A DNA stretch of 64,000 nt, taken from the NCBI GenBank assembly GCA_963965975.1, contig OZ014425.1, forward strand, positions 929,001 to 993,000, given 5' to 3'. The notes beneath the pieces were generated by a model, which worked only from the letters and a program-made list of their open reading frames with translations, was not told the origin of the DNA and did not search any database. This document shows, one piece after another, positions 37,649 through 55,053 of the stretch. Every line of letters begins with the position of its first letter. Position 1 is the stretch's first letter. The translations under genes and the position numbers were made by a program. Source of the stretch: Xestospongia bergquistia (taxonomy: Eukaryota; Porifera; Demospongiae; Haplosclerida; Petrosiidae).

Positions 37649-38079
37649 TTTAACTAGTTCAGAGTTTTCTTTTCTTTTGAGTTCAACTTCTCCTTGAAGG
37701 GATAAATAGACCTTTCTACTGTCTCAATTTTATATCCTTAGGAACTCTAAAAACACAATAGATTCTTTGTGAGCCCTCACCACGCAACCACGTGGGTAAC
37801 GCAAAACCACCAATATACGGAGAAAATGTCCGGTTATGGCGTAGTGTTGATGTGGATTAATCTCATTGGATAGAGTGTATTATTATATAGTAAGTAATCA
37901 ATAAACATACTATTGTTTAGCCTGACAATTATCATAACAAGGCCAAATATCAACTAGCCCGCACAATTAAGGAGGGAGCCTATTTACTTCTAAAAAAATA
38001 ATATAACCATATTATGATCTAAACATGTTAATTGGTGCCATTTCTATTACATTTAATTTACATTAAGTTTTATCTTTCA
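37649..38079. promoter_or_regulatory. calumenin upstream region and PTDSS2 copy 1 3' flank
   Basis: 431 bp between the calumenin start and the stop of the upstream tandem PTDSS2 gene (both minus strand). CACGTG sits at 37789-37794, within ACCACGTGGGT, about 140 bp before the calumenin ATG. Nothing else is recognised. Confidence 0.5.
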
Positions 38080-40382
<2,303 letters not shown>

Positions 40383-40457
40383 TTTTTCTCCAAATTGACA
40401 TGAAGTATTATAATACCTCATTATTGTTCGGATAATTAAAACTATACGGTTATTATA

Positions 40458-42232
40458 TTAATTATTATTATATTTTTTTTCACTTTTCCAGAGAGAACAT
40501 AACCTCACTCTAATATTTATAATAAAATGTCCAATAATTGGCCAGTCTTTCATAGGATAGGCAAACTTCCACAGTGTCCACATTACCAGTGCTATAAAGA
40601 ATAAGCTCCACCCAACAATAGCAGTACGAGGTAAAGGAATTGCGATTGTCTCCCAACCAAATTTGACTACAATTAATACCTCCATAACAAGAGCTGCAAC
40701 AATAGACAATGCAAAGTAGGGAAAAGATATAGAAACAGACTTGGACTTTATTAAACTAGAAAAAATGGAATACACATTTAATGCAGAAATGATTAACTAT
40801 ATTACTAATCCTAAGCCTCCCTCCCTCTCTCTCTCTCTCTCTCTCTCTTACTTTGATTCTAAAATGTGGTACATTTCATTCAAAGCACGAGCTGAACAAA
40901 ATCCAAATAACATTTGTCGAGAGACTGTAAGAATGTGATTTGGTGGTATCCATAGTGCCGTCTTGAAATAGAATCCACTTAACTCTTGTAACATCCACTA
41001 CAAAATACATTCATAACTGTCTATTTGTCATGAATTTATAATATGTACTAAAAACATTAGGAGACAGGTAAAGATGAAACATTTGAAGGTTTTTGAGTAG
41101 CTCCACTGATACTTCTGATAAATGCCGTATAATTATAACACATGCAAATATTTTCAATACCTCCAAGGAAAGATATTCACACGTCTTTATACCTAAGTAA
41201 ATACCTAATCCATTGCAAATAACAAAGTCTAATATCCACTGTATGAATTGAGAATGGATATAATTTTAGGTCTTATTGAAGGGACATCCTCACGTGATCC
41301 CACCAACACTCTCCAAAGTTTGGCAGCTGACATTCTAGTGTGTACTCCATTAGTTCAAATCCTATGCTAATAATTGTGAGCAACCAGAAATCTCGAATGA
41401 TTAAAGTCTAAAACAAAAAGATCAAATCATATTACTACATTCTTATATCTACCTTTAAATACCAACCATACAAATGAGCTATTACAAAAATATCCATTTT
41501 GTCAGCAATGTTAGCAAAAGGGCCATCAGGATTTTTAGGAGTATATATTCGACAGTCTTGAGCATAATTTCTCTCTGGTAGAGGGATGCCCAGTTCTGAA
41601 TCATGATATGTTAAGAACTGGCGAGCATTATCTGCAGTCTGGGCAACAGAATGAAACATTTGATCAAACTAGGGTTATCATTAAAATTTCCTGTAATTTT
41701 TAAAATTACTATATACTAAGGATGTTTAGTGGACCCATGCATTGTTAAAAATATACCTGGACAAATAAAATCATCAGCCATACAACATATGATAATATTA
41801 AAAATAGTGCAAAATTCCATATGCCTAAGAGAGAGAGAGAGAATGATAACTTTACTAGTCCAGCCACACTCTCAAAAGAATGAAAGGGAATGACTACATC
41901 CTGTACTAACCTGGATGTGGTTTATTTGACATGTGAAGTATCCCTATGGTTATAACGACAAGAGCAATTACTATTGTACCTCTGAAATACAGCAATGATA
42001 TTATATATATCATATAAATTAAGCAACTACTTTAATCTCATTATATCAGATATTTTTAAAGTGACTACAAATACCATATATAAATGCATGTAGACGTATT
42101 ATAATATTCTGTGGTTACTATGGACTACTGGGATCTTTGCTACTATCTAAACTACTACAGATGTACTGAGCAATATCTGTATACTACTATATTATGTTCT
42201 TACCCTTCAATAATATTGTACACGATAGACAT
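40458..42232 (-). CDS. PTDSS2-like: phosphatidylserine synthase 2, tandem copy 2, divergent and shortened
   Basis: Paralogue of copy 1, same strand; its stop is 75 bp (36 bp with the alternative start) upstream of the copy 1 ATG. The first recognisable exon is [10 protein letters not shown] (start 42232), joined to [20 protein letters not shown]. The N-terminal cytosolic segment and first membrane span of copy 1 are missing. Core motifs are kept: [55 protein letters not shown] and KTCEYLSLE. The microexon and the GKLKRAVGQFTP segment are absent, leaving [19 protein letters not shown] after a cryptic acceptor. The rest follows copy 1 and ends SEKKYNNN. A possible non-coding 5' exon ends near 42287 (GGAAAAG/GTAAAT). 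It may be functional with altered topology, or decaying. Confidence 0.8.
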
Positions 42233-42491
42233 CGTTAAATTATTGAAGGCTGCATAATAAATTTAGTAAAATAATCAAAACAATTTTATTTACCTTTTCC
42301 TGAAATTGAAGCTGCCACACCCCTTTCAAGGAGATGAATTAATTATCTTAATTATATCAGAAGACGCACCCATAATTAATTAAGGCGCGCCATTTTGCGA
42401 AGCCACGTGCTAGGACCAATAAGTAGGAGTTTGAAGGTAACATATATATCTTGTTCTAAATAATTACCTTCTTTTTCAAACAATAGACACA
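42233..42491. promoter_or_regulatory. bidirectional promoter region (PTDSS2 copy 2 / NAP1L)
   Basis: 259 bp between divergent start codons. It contains GGCGCGCC (42385-42392), CACGTG (42404-42409) and an adjacent CCAAT (42416-42420), a cluster typical of a TATA-less promoter. Confidence 0.6.
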
Positions 42492-46168
<3,677 letters not shown>

Positions 46169-47197
46169 ATGAGGGGGTGGATGTACAGATTGATAGACAT
46201 AGATAAGATGGGATGGAGTGTGACTAAAGGTATCCGATAGCAACATGTTGTCATTTGTAGTTCCAGTGGAAGTGAAACTATAAGTCATTAATAAAGGAGG
46301 AGGGGGGAAAAACCCAGCTCATTATTAATATTAAATATAATTATCTATGTATTAGTTGTTCCTAACACTACTTTATTGGCCTTCTGTGTTTCCCATGTCG
46401 ACGTTATCAGATTTCCAAAGTCCCCTCTGTTGGGCTTCCCAAAATATTTTCCAATAATCCTTATTAGGAGGTTCTATTTCGTGGGTATTCAGTTAAGAAT
46501 GGAGTCGTGTCTAAAAACCCACCATATCTTTAGGAACTAAACTGAATGATAGGTCAGGCCAGGATGTGGTCCCAAGATGTCAGCTTGGATTGGATTTGGG
46601 ACTTGTGTTCAAAGCTGTCATAGTGAATTAGAAATCTTATCACAGAAAACCTATATATAATTTTATATAAAAAAATATAAACCTAAAAACTAATCTGTTT
46701 AAAAGCGATGTTATCATTTTAGAAGTCACAATCATAATTCAATTTCTAAAAATTGCAATATATGTACATTGAATGATAACATTAATTAATTATTAAGTTT
46801 TATGGAATGCAGCTGGTTAATTTAATGAAATGGGTGCCATTATCTTGATGGAGTTAATACCTTACAAGTAATGATGGACATAATTTTCATTACAAGACGT
46901 TCCAATTATATTATCTTTCCTTACTAGTTGCAAAATGCAAAACCTCAAGAATGCAAGCAACAATGAAGAGTCACTTCGATCACTTGAGTTCTCCTGATTA
47001 AATAAGTAAAAATTATTATTTTGTAATTAAAAATGGGTGTGACTGGCTTTTGTCCAACCAAAGTTACATGTTTTGTTACACCTGTATATGCCTAATACAG
47101 CACATATAATATATTGTAAAATTAAAATAAATGATTATTAACTCAATAAAATACTAATAAAATAAATACTAATTAGGTATTATAATTCAATTATGGT
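46169..47197. other. convergent spacer between NAP1L and PARG
   Basis: 1 kb with no supported gene. A poly(A) signal AATAAA for NAP1L lies at 46290-46295. The remainder is AT-rich with no recognised element. Confidence 0.6.
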
Positions 47198-49129
47198 TTA
47201 GGTTAACTTGGCAGTTATGTATTGTAATAATGTAGTTCTTTTTTTGGCTTTGACAATGTTCAAGTAGTACTGATTCAAAATTGTCCACATCTGACTTACA
47301 GTAACTTTATTAGCTAATACTAAATTGTGAAACGTATTCAATTCTTCTTGAAGTTCTTGTTTATCAAAAGTAAAATAAACAATATCTCTCTTGGCAACAG
47401 AAGCAGCCATCCATTGTAATAAAGCTTTAAGATGAGGCTCCCCTCCAAATGCACCACACCCCCAGTTGCCAGTAGCAACAGCCATAAGCTGTCCACAAGG
47501 TGTTGATGTACCCTCTCCCATAAATCCACAGTAAGCTTTATTTAATTCTCGACTCATGTTACTAGGTTGATATTGGATGCCTTTCCCATGAAACACGAGA
47601 GCATCAATGGCTACAATGTGAACTTGCTTTCTTTTCCAATCATCACGTAGGATATCATCAACATGGTCACCATCCCATTTAAATGTAGCAGCATACCCTT
47701 TATATTGGCTATATTGCTCTGCCCCTATCATCAGTAGGCTTTCATTGGCATCCAACTTCTCTGTGAATAGCCTTGACACTATCAGCTCCGGACAAATGAG
47801 AAATCGGATCTCCTCTTGAACACACCCTTGCCCCAGTACACCACCTCCTATGTACATGTTTGCAAAGTCAACTTGTAACATACCACTGCCATCATCTTCA
47901 ATAGTACCCTGTGAAGTAACATGGAGTTTTGAGAACAAATGATGACATTGTACCCAGTCTGGTGGCTGAGAACAAACTTGACGTGTGAATGTCAATGTAC
48001 CAGTTGGCATGGCACTTACTACACGTTGAAAATAGTGCAATAAACAGCGAAGTTTATTCATCTTTCTGTCGTCAATGGGTGCAGCACAGAAGAGAGTATT
48101 GAAATTAATAGTTGGATAGTTTGAATATTCAGAGTGAGGACCAGTTGTATTTCTACGTGGAAAAGTGCAGAAAAATGCATTTGCTAACAGGCAAGCAATT
48201 TGTTGTTGACTAAGAGTGAGTGAGTAGGGCTGTTGTTTATGAAGCAAGGGAATAGCATGTGTGAGCACTTGTGGTAAACTTAATGCCAAATCAACCATTT
48301 TGGGCAGTACATTTTGGAAGAAAGTTTTGCTTTCATTGACATCAACATATTCTGTGAAATAACAATGTAATGCTCTAAATTGCCATTTACTGGCAAACCG
48401 TGAATTATAACTCAATATAGCCTCTTCTAAATCAAAGGAGCTTACCATAGGTTTTTTAAGTGCTTGTGTAATAAGATGCCATTTTTTCTCTAGCTTAGAG
48501 CTTCCGTGTGATCCTACAGGATATAGACACTGACTGGAACATGGCATTCGAACATGATTACTATCCCAGACATCCTTAAATGTGGGCGGGACAGGTATAG
48601 GAAGGGAACTAGGTTTTTTAGCGAGTGTTATTGTTACACAGTGAGTTAGAGAGGACTTGAGAGGAGACAAAATTGGGTAAGCTGATGGTCCAAAGCAGAG
48701 ATCACTTAAAGGTGAGCAACTCCATGCTGGCTGTGGTTGGTTTTGTTCATAGTCAATAGAGAGAGTTAACATTGGTGACTCAGGTGAAGGAGATTCACTG
48801 ATGTGGGAGTGGTCAGTGAGACTGTCATCTTTACATGTAGTTGTACCCATGTGATTGTACTCATCTATAACGATATAAAATAAAACATAACCAAGAATGT
48901 TAAAACTAATGTAAAATTTTATAGGTGAATTGTTAAATTCACCTTCATTCCCTGTTAAATCAATGACATATTTACTGTCCAAGGACTCAGTTTTTTGAGA
49001 ATCACTCCGAGTTAGACCACTCATGGAGGAAGATGCTTTATTGAACATTTCAGTCAAAGTTACTTGTCTGCCACCACTCCCAGAGGCTAGCTTAGGTCGT
49101 TTAGTTGGTAATACATCATCAGAATCCAT
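47198..49129 (-). CDS. PARG: PARG, poly(ADP-ribose) glycohydrolase
   Basis: Hydrolyses the ribose-ribose bonds of poly(ADP-ribose). The catalytic signature GGG...QEE is present as FANMYIGGGVLGQGCVQEEI (residues 423-441 of the unspliced frame), with the tandem acidic residues at 439-440. AEQYSQYKGYAATFKW and ATGNWGCGAFGG follow and belong to the macrodomain core. The N-terminus has a basic KRPK patch and a PIP-like QVTLTEMF near residue 22. The whole gene is open on the genomic strand, yet 48865-48942 has perfect intron form (GTGAATTT...TTATAG, 78 nt, no in-frame stop) and encodes an unrelated hydrophobic stretch. Spliced, the protein would be 617 residues, unspliced 643. It is unusually intron-poor for this window. 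It is shorter than vertebrate nuclear PARG, mainly in the N-terminal regulatory part. Confidence 0.93.
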   Translation of the reverse strand: MDSDDVLPTKRPKLASGSGGRQVTLTEMFNKASSSMSGLTRSDSQKTESLDSKYVIDLTGNEGEFNNSPIKFYISFNILGYVLFYIVIDEYNHMGTTTCKDDSLTDHSHISESPSPESPMLTLSIDYEQNQPQPAWSCSPLSDLCFGPSAYPILSPLKSSLTHCVTITLAKKPSSLPIPVPPTFKDVWDSNHVRMPCSSQCLYPVGSHGSSKLEKKWHLITQALKKPMVSSFDLEEAILSYNSRFASKWQFRALHCYFTEYVDVNESKTFFQNVLPKMVDLALSLPQVLTHAIPLLHKQQPYSLTLSQQQIACLLANAFFCTFPRRNTTGPHSEYSNYPTINFNTLFCAAPIDDRKMNKLRCLLHYFQRVVSAMPTGTLTFTRQVCSQPPDWVQCHHLFSKLHVTSQGTIEDDGSGMLQVDFANMYIGGGVLGQGCVQEEIRFLICPELIVSRLFTEKLDANESLLMIGAEQYSQYKGYAATFKWDGDHVDDILRDDWKRKQVHIVAIDALVFHGKGIQYQPSNMSRELNKAYCGFMGEGTSTPCGQLMAVATGNWGCGAFGGEPHLKALLQWMAASVAKRDIVYFTFDKQELQEELNTFHNLVLANKVTVSQMWTILNQYYLNIVKAKKRTTLLQYITAKLT

Positions 49130-49330
49130 AATTGATTATTATTGATTTTATATCTTAATGGTAACGCCCACAATGTAAAAAGTAACTACCCACGCAAAAA
49201 GGTGGAGCTGCTTTTATTGATATAAAGGATTTCATAATACAAAAGGAGAATATAAAATAAGTGATAAATGGACTAAAAAAGGTTAAGCTATAAATATGTC
49301 CTGTTGAAAACCTGCACCTGTGTGCCCTCT

Positions 49331-50719
49331 CTAATGAAATTTCTCGGGTGCTGCAGTATATGATGATAAGTCTGTATAGGAAGGACTCTCAAATAAAACC
49401 TTATAGTCATCACAGTGTGGATTAATAAAAACTGTGGGTGGAGTTCTAGCAGCGTTCCTTTTTTGAAGGGCTTTTTTCCATTGCCTGTAACAAAAGATAT
49501 TGTCACTTTATTTATACATATTATTAAATGTACAAAATATCTATGATATTTAATGACACTACTGCTTCAAATATACAAAAATCTGTTTGTACTTTAATTG
49601 GATTTGTACCTGTAAATAAGGAAGGTCATCACTAAGATGATGACTATAATAACTGACAGTACTATGAAAAAGACAAGATTAGCTGAATTGTTCGGGTCAT
49701 TGCTGTCCTTATTGTCTTTTACTAAAGTGTCAGTTTGTGTTGTTTGTTCTGTAGTATCAACTATTGTTGTTTCCTATAAAGGAAATCAAATATACTATTA
49801 TACTAAGACAGGAAATGACACACAATTAAGTCAATTATTTTCAATTAATTGATAACTCAACCATTAATCTTTCATATTGACTAACCTCTGTAGCTACAGT
49901 TGGTGTAGTGGCCTTAGTCTGGACTGTTGTTGCATCATCAGTACCAAGAGTAGGCTCTGTGGTGCCAGGTGGAGTAGTTGTAATAACAGGAGGTGTGTCA
50001 CCAGGTGCTGCAAATAATGAATAAAGTATATCGTAGAGACTTGAAGCCTCATCTATTCTGTCTTTGTCTCTTTTGATTTAAGTGGTGTTTACTACAGATC
50101 TAAAATTGGTTTCCTTCTAATTGTTCGTTACCTGTGGAACAGCAGGTGTAGTCTACTTTGAGGTACTTGTTGTTATGACAATGGTAGAAAACCTATCAAA
50201 GAAAGAAACGTAAAAAAATAAGCATCTTTGCTGTTGTATTAAATCTTTGACTTGTTTCTAGTTGACTTACATTCGCTGTGTATAGTATAAAGCCTTTATT
50301 ACTGCATCTAGCGCTTGCAATATTTGTCCATTCATCTCTTGACTTGCAGTTCAATACATTAGTGCCTTCAGATACACTTACACACAAATCTACAAAAAAG
50401 ATGAATTTATTTTGTTTACATCTCTGTTGAAACACACACTAACTCACCACTTTCTTTACTAATGTCTTTTATGTCCACGCACATAGCCACTGGTACTTGA
50501 AGTAACTTTTTATGAGCTATCACTCGACATGTTTGACCTTCAGAGCATGACTTAGTTTTGCATGGATTAAACTCAATATCTATTTCCAAGCCACCATTTT
50601 GAGTATGGCAGAATCCAGTCAGTGCTGCTATTACAACAAAGAACTACATAAGAGAGAAGACAAGAAGCTGCAATGTAGTATGAGTGTTTGTGTATACAAC
50701 TAACAAAGAGCTCCTTCAT
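49331..50719 (-). CDS. type I single-pass membrane protein, unassigned (multi-exon)
   Basis: The start at 50719 and the splice to an exon at about 50643 give the signal peptide MKELFFFVVIAALTGFCHTQ. A Cys-rich segment follows (NPCKTKSCSEGQTCRVIAHK, then VAMCVDI), resembling the start of follistatin-type modules by cysteine spacing only. A second ectodomain part contains CVSVSEGTNVLNCKSRDEW and ARCSNKGFILYTANV. Next come a Thr/Pro-rich stalk (TTTPPGTTEPTLGTDDATT), the membrane segment LVFFIVLSVIIVIILVMTFL, and a tail of about 60 residues with several Tyr residues, ending YTAAPEKFH. The function is unknown; the architecture fits a surface receptor or adhesion protein. It is divergent from the GATA gene. 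Confidence 0.75.
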
Positions 50720-51075
50720 GGCTGCACTTAGTACTTGGCTGGCACCGCCCCTTCTTACCACCACTCAAAAAGCACTTAGGTAAAATGGTTAATCGTCTTC
50801 AAAGAGACTTCGCCTTTCAAAACAGAAACACTGCAATATCAAATCAATTCAATTAGGCGAGCTCGTAGTAGACTTCTTTGACACTGCACAACTGGTAAAC
50901 TTGATGTCAACACAAAAGTTGCACAATTTGCAAAATATGATAATTATCTATAAATTTAGAGGGCGGAGTGACACGTGCCTCATGTTATAAGAAGAGACTT
51001 GAAGCCATCTTACCAAGCAGTGCCAATTTAGTTAGCAGGAGTATATAATAGTTGATAGAGAAAGTTGGAAACGGA
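50720..51075. promoter_or_regulatory. bidirectional promoter region (membrane protein / GATA)
   Basis: 356 bp between divergent start codons. CACGTG lies at 50972-50977 next to a GC-rich GGGCGGAG, about 100 bp before the GATA ATG. A Sp/KLF-like site plus E-box arrangement is suggested. Confidence 0.55.
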
Positions 51076-54000
51076 ATGCAGAGCATTGAAGACAGTCTTC
51101 CACGCTCTCTTGGCTCAAATAGTACTTTAGAGCCTAATAAACAGGCAGTTCAACTACCGACTATTTGCTATCCACCTGGAGTATCTCAACCACTCCTTCT
51201 CGACTCTCAGCAGCTCCGGCCTAGAACGCCCTTCAACTTGCAAGGTGTCCAGTACAGAACAACGACATTCACTCAGTTCCAAGTTGCACAGACAACTTTT
51301 CGCTATCCACCGACACCTCCAGTAGATATCAATGAGAATATGATGTCTTCACAGCAACAGCAAACTTGCGAGGCTCCAGCCCTCTCTCATATGAATTACG
51401 CAGCTAGCGCAGACGCAGCTGCCTCCACAGACAAGACTGGATTCCCTTCTCTTCCAACTCCTCCCGACCTAGTTCCTATCTCCGAGATAGACTCCTCCAG
51501 CATGTCGCCCCAAACTTGCAAAAACTCTACATTCTATTATCCAGCTGTGAAACAGCAGTGGCAGCATCAATCTTCAGATATGTCTGATATGAACAGCACT
51601 CAATGCCTTAATACTCCAGCTCAGATGTGGCCTGGATCTGAGTCTACAACACCTCCATCTTCATCTCTACTTCCAAATCTACAGCCACCATCAACCGGAG
51701 GACTTTGTACATCAATGCAGCAAGCATACTTTTTCCAGCTGCCTCAACTCAATCAATATGGAGATGGTATGTTCATTTAGCAAACAATGTCATATGATTT
51801 TGTTTATGATACAAACATGTGTAATAAAACAACCAGTGTTAATGTTGATCAAAGAATTCAGGCCATGTTTACTCTGTTTGTTAAGGGCTGAGCTGTTTGT
51901 CTCTTTGACTATAGGTCTAATATTACAATTTAGTTATATTCATAACTTTGTTTAGACTGTCATTCAATGTTTAATCCATTTCCCAGCATCAAGAGATGCA
52001 AAGTGTTGCGCCTCATTGAGTTTTGTAATGGGTGTTACACGATTGTACCGCCTCTAGCAATTGTGATTCAGAGGTTTGGACCACTGGGCTGGAACATTTT
52101 GGGGCGTTTTAACACAGTAGACTATGAATGTGTTTTAAGGACTTGTTTGTGCCTTTAGCTATTAAAGAGCAGTAATGTTAAGTAGCCACTTAAATTATCT
52201 TTGATTCCACTTTATTTGAGTGGCCTCCTGTGCAAAGTAACTCACCAGATCAGCTGATATGCCCTGCCCTTGCTTTCTATGAAGACGTACAGCTGCAAAC
52301 ATCACACAAAACATGTTACCCACTAATAGTGTTGTATGTAAGAAACTAGAGTAACCAGCAGCTGACATTTAAAACTGAGCCAGACATGCAGAAATGTGAC
52401 CAGTACTTATAGGCAAGAGTATAGTCTGCCCCATAAGCAACTCTTAGTCCAATAACTAATGTTTTTATTAGAGTCTAGTGCTTATAACACCTGCTATACT
52501 ACATACATGAGTGACTTTAGCACTAAAGTGACCTGCTGTACACTATATCATCACTGCTGATGTGTGGAGAGGTTGCTTTGGCCCATCTGAAATGCCTGAA
52601 CTATTAATCCCTCCTTATGCATACCAGACACTCAACCAGCCCATATTATAGCTTATATTAGTGCTTTGTAGGCTAGTGTTTAACCACTACAAACCCCTCC
52701 TTGGAAGCCATTGTTTGTCTGGTGAACTAGGGTTGGGATCCATCGAATAGTTCAGTTACTACTCACTCCACTTTACACACTAAAAGTCTGGTTAACACTG
52801 TTAGGTATCTGTGTTTGTAAACCAGCAGCTGCTTTGCTTGCATAGGCCTTATAGTAATGTAGTTATAATTGAGGTTAAGTTTTAACGTGTTGGTTTTTTG
52901 TTTACATATTGGACATTGACTGTCTACTAATTCAAATCTTTACTTAAAATAATTATCTACTTAAAAAGTTACATTTCATCTCAAATATAATATTTTGTGC
53001 CGTAATTGTGGCAACATCCACTTATTGACATTGCTATTTTTCTTTTAGTTTATCCTTACACTTCTCACGGTATCCCTCGTCAATGTAACAACTGTGGCTC
53101 TAGTAACACTCCTCTTTGGCGTCGAAATTCTGAGGGGCACTATCTCTGCAATGCATGCGGGTTATATTACCGAGTTAACGGGACTAATAGACAAGGCAAT
53201 CAGAAGAAGAAGGTTTGTGATGATGACATACAATGTTGTTGTGTAGAAATGTAAATAAAGATAAGGCATCCAGTAGTGAAACTATCAACAAAATGATAAG
53301 AGCATAAGTGGTCTAAATGAGGGCATTTTCAAGCCAAACAATAATTGATAACGTGATGCAAATTTGTTGGGAAACACTTCTAATCTATATGCATAAGCCA
53401 GGCTCCCCCAAGTGCTACCATAGCAGGCAGGCCTGTGCATGCTATGAACATGATCCACAGTTTTAGCAGCTGTTTTATGTTTTGTGGTTATTTACAGGTG
53501 AAAGGGTTTATATGTTTGTCTCTATCTATTAGCCATTCAAGTTCAATGCCTTGTCACAACATTAATGTTTATTGTTAGTTGTCAACAGTCTCTCTCTCTC
53601 TCTCTCTCTCCATACATAGGCTACACTCAAATCTATGAATAACAAGTGCTCTAACTGTGGCACAACCAAAACTGTGCTTTGGAGAAGGCTAGAGAATGGT
53701 GATCCAGTATGCAATCCCTGTGGTTTATACTACAAATTAAATGGGGTAAGCAGTAAGCATATTGACAATACTGATGTTTATCTTGGTGCATTGTTGGTAA
53801 CCATGTAATAGGTAAAGATCTAGGGTCAGGTTTGACCTCTAAGCAAAGGAGGAGCTTCAATCACTAATTGTATTCACTCTCTCCTTGCAAGAAGGGGAGG
53901 AAACTTCCTTATATGGGCATTTGATGGGAGTCTTCCTTTGTTACTATTTTAGAACACGGGTCACTGTGGACAAGGATTGTTTAATGTAGTACATCCATAT

Positions 54001-54914
54001 ATGGAAGGTCCATAGTGATTCTTTAGTTCTGAAGTCTTGTGACTTTTAAAAAAACAATGTAGTTCTCAATGGCTTAAATAGTAAGGTGGAGCTTATAACA
54101 GGTTGTTATCATAATATTAGTGAGTGTTTTAGTTCAAGTGGTTTGAATGGGAATTCCTGCACTTCAAGGAGTATTACCATAATTAGAGCAAATTTAGTTA
54201 ATTAATACATCCTACTTCCTGTAGTTTAGTTACCATTTCCTCTCTCTCTCTCTCTTTCAGGTTGCTAGACCCAAATCTTTATGCAAAGATACAATTCAAA
54301 CCCGTAATCGTAAATCTAAAAATGACCCTACCAAGAAGACCAAGTCAAACAAGAAAAATAGCTCTGATTCAAGTCCTATTGGTATGTGTTCATCAGGTAC
54401 ATCCTGCATACCATCAACTCTTAGCCTGATTACATCAACGGGGGGACTACCTCTCCAATCAACAGCTGAGGGATGTATGCTGGGATATGATAATCCTAGT
54501 ATTAGTACGATATGTACCAGCACTCACAACTATCCAGTGGCCACATCATCTTTAACACATTACAACTCATCAACTCCTAGCTTAGATTATACAGGTTATG
54601 GTCAACCAACAACCTGTTCTTCCTTCAACTATATGTCACCACCTGAAACAAAGATCCAAGTGCCTGATATAGGGCTACCCCCTGTCCCACAACCCTCTCC
54701 TCCTTCTTATTACTCCCCTCCAGCTGCCATGCAGGTTCCTGTCGAAGGTACAATTAGCACAGCTGATTGTCATTATAATTATTATACGTATGGGGTTTCC
54801 CCATCACCCTCTCATCCGCAAACATCACCCCTCTCCTCTCATCACTCTTCCCCAATAATACACAGGTCCCCTCCTGCCCATACATCTGCTGCAATGCATT
54901 CTCCCCTAATGTGA
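51076..54914 (+). CDS. GATA: GATA transcription factor with two zinc fingers (4 exons)
   Basis: Sequence-specific factor binding WGATAR sites. Exons: 51076-51766, 53049-53212, 53620-53745, 54261-54914. Exon 1 is a Pro/Ser/Gln-rich activation region ([20 protein letters not shown]...). Exon 2 has finger 1, C-x2-C-x17-C-x2-[21 protein letters not shown] then [13 protein letters not shown]. Exon 3 has finger 2, [20 protein letters not shown] then [13 protein letters not shown]. Exon 4 starts with the basic tail [20 protein letters not shown], followed by Ser/Pro/Tyr-rich sequence to HSPLM. Finger 2 has CNPC where nearly all animal GATA proteins have CNAC. The 1.28-kb first intron (51767-53048) is the likeliest place for an enhancer; I see no defined element in it. 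CT tracts precede the exon 3 and exon 4 acceptors. Confidence 0.95.
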
Positions 54915-55021
54915 GGATTACCCATCTCCTATCAAAGAGACACTACCCATAAAACCCCTTGTATCAAATTATATTACATGTTACATACTGTGTGTTGTAA
55001 AGGAAAGAGTCTACTGTAAGA

Positions 55022-55053
<32 letters not shown>

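Noticed and set aside
51758..52158. Small plus-strand frames in the GATA first intron
   Set aside because: They lie between exon 1 (donor after 51766) and exon 2, show no motif, and are consistent with chance frames in an intron.
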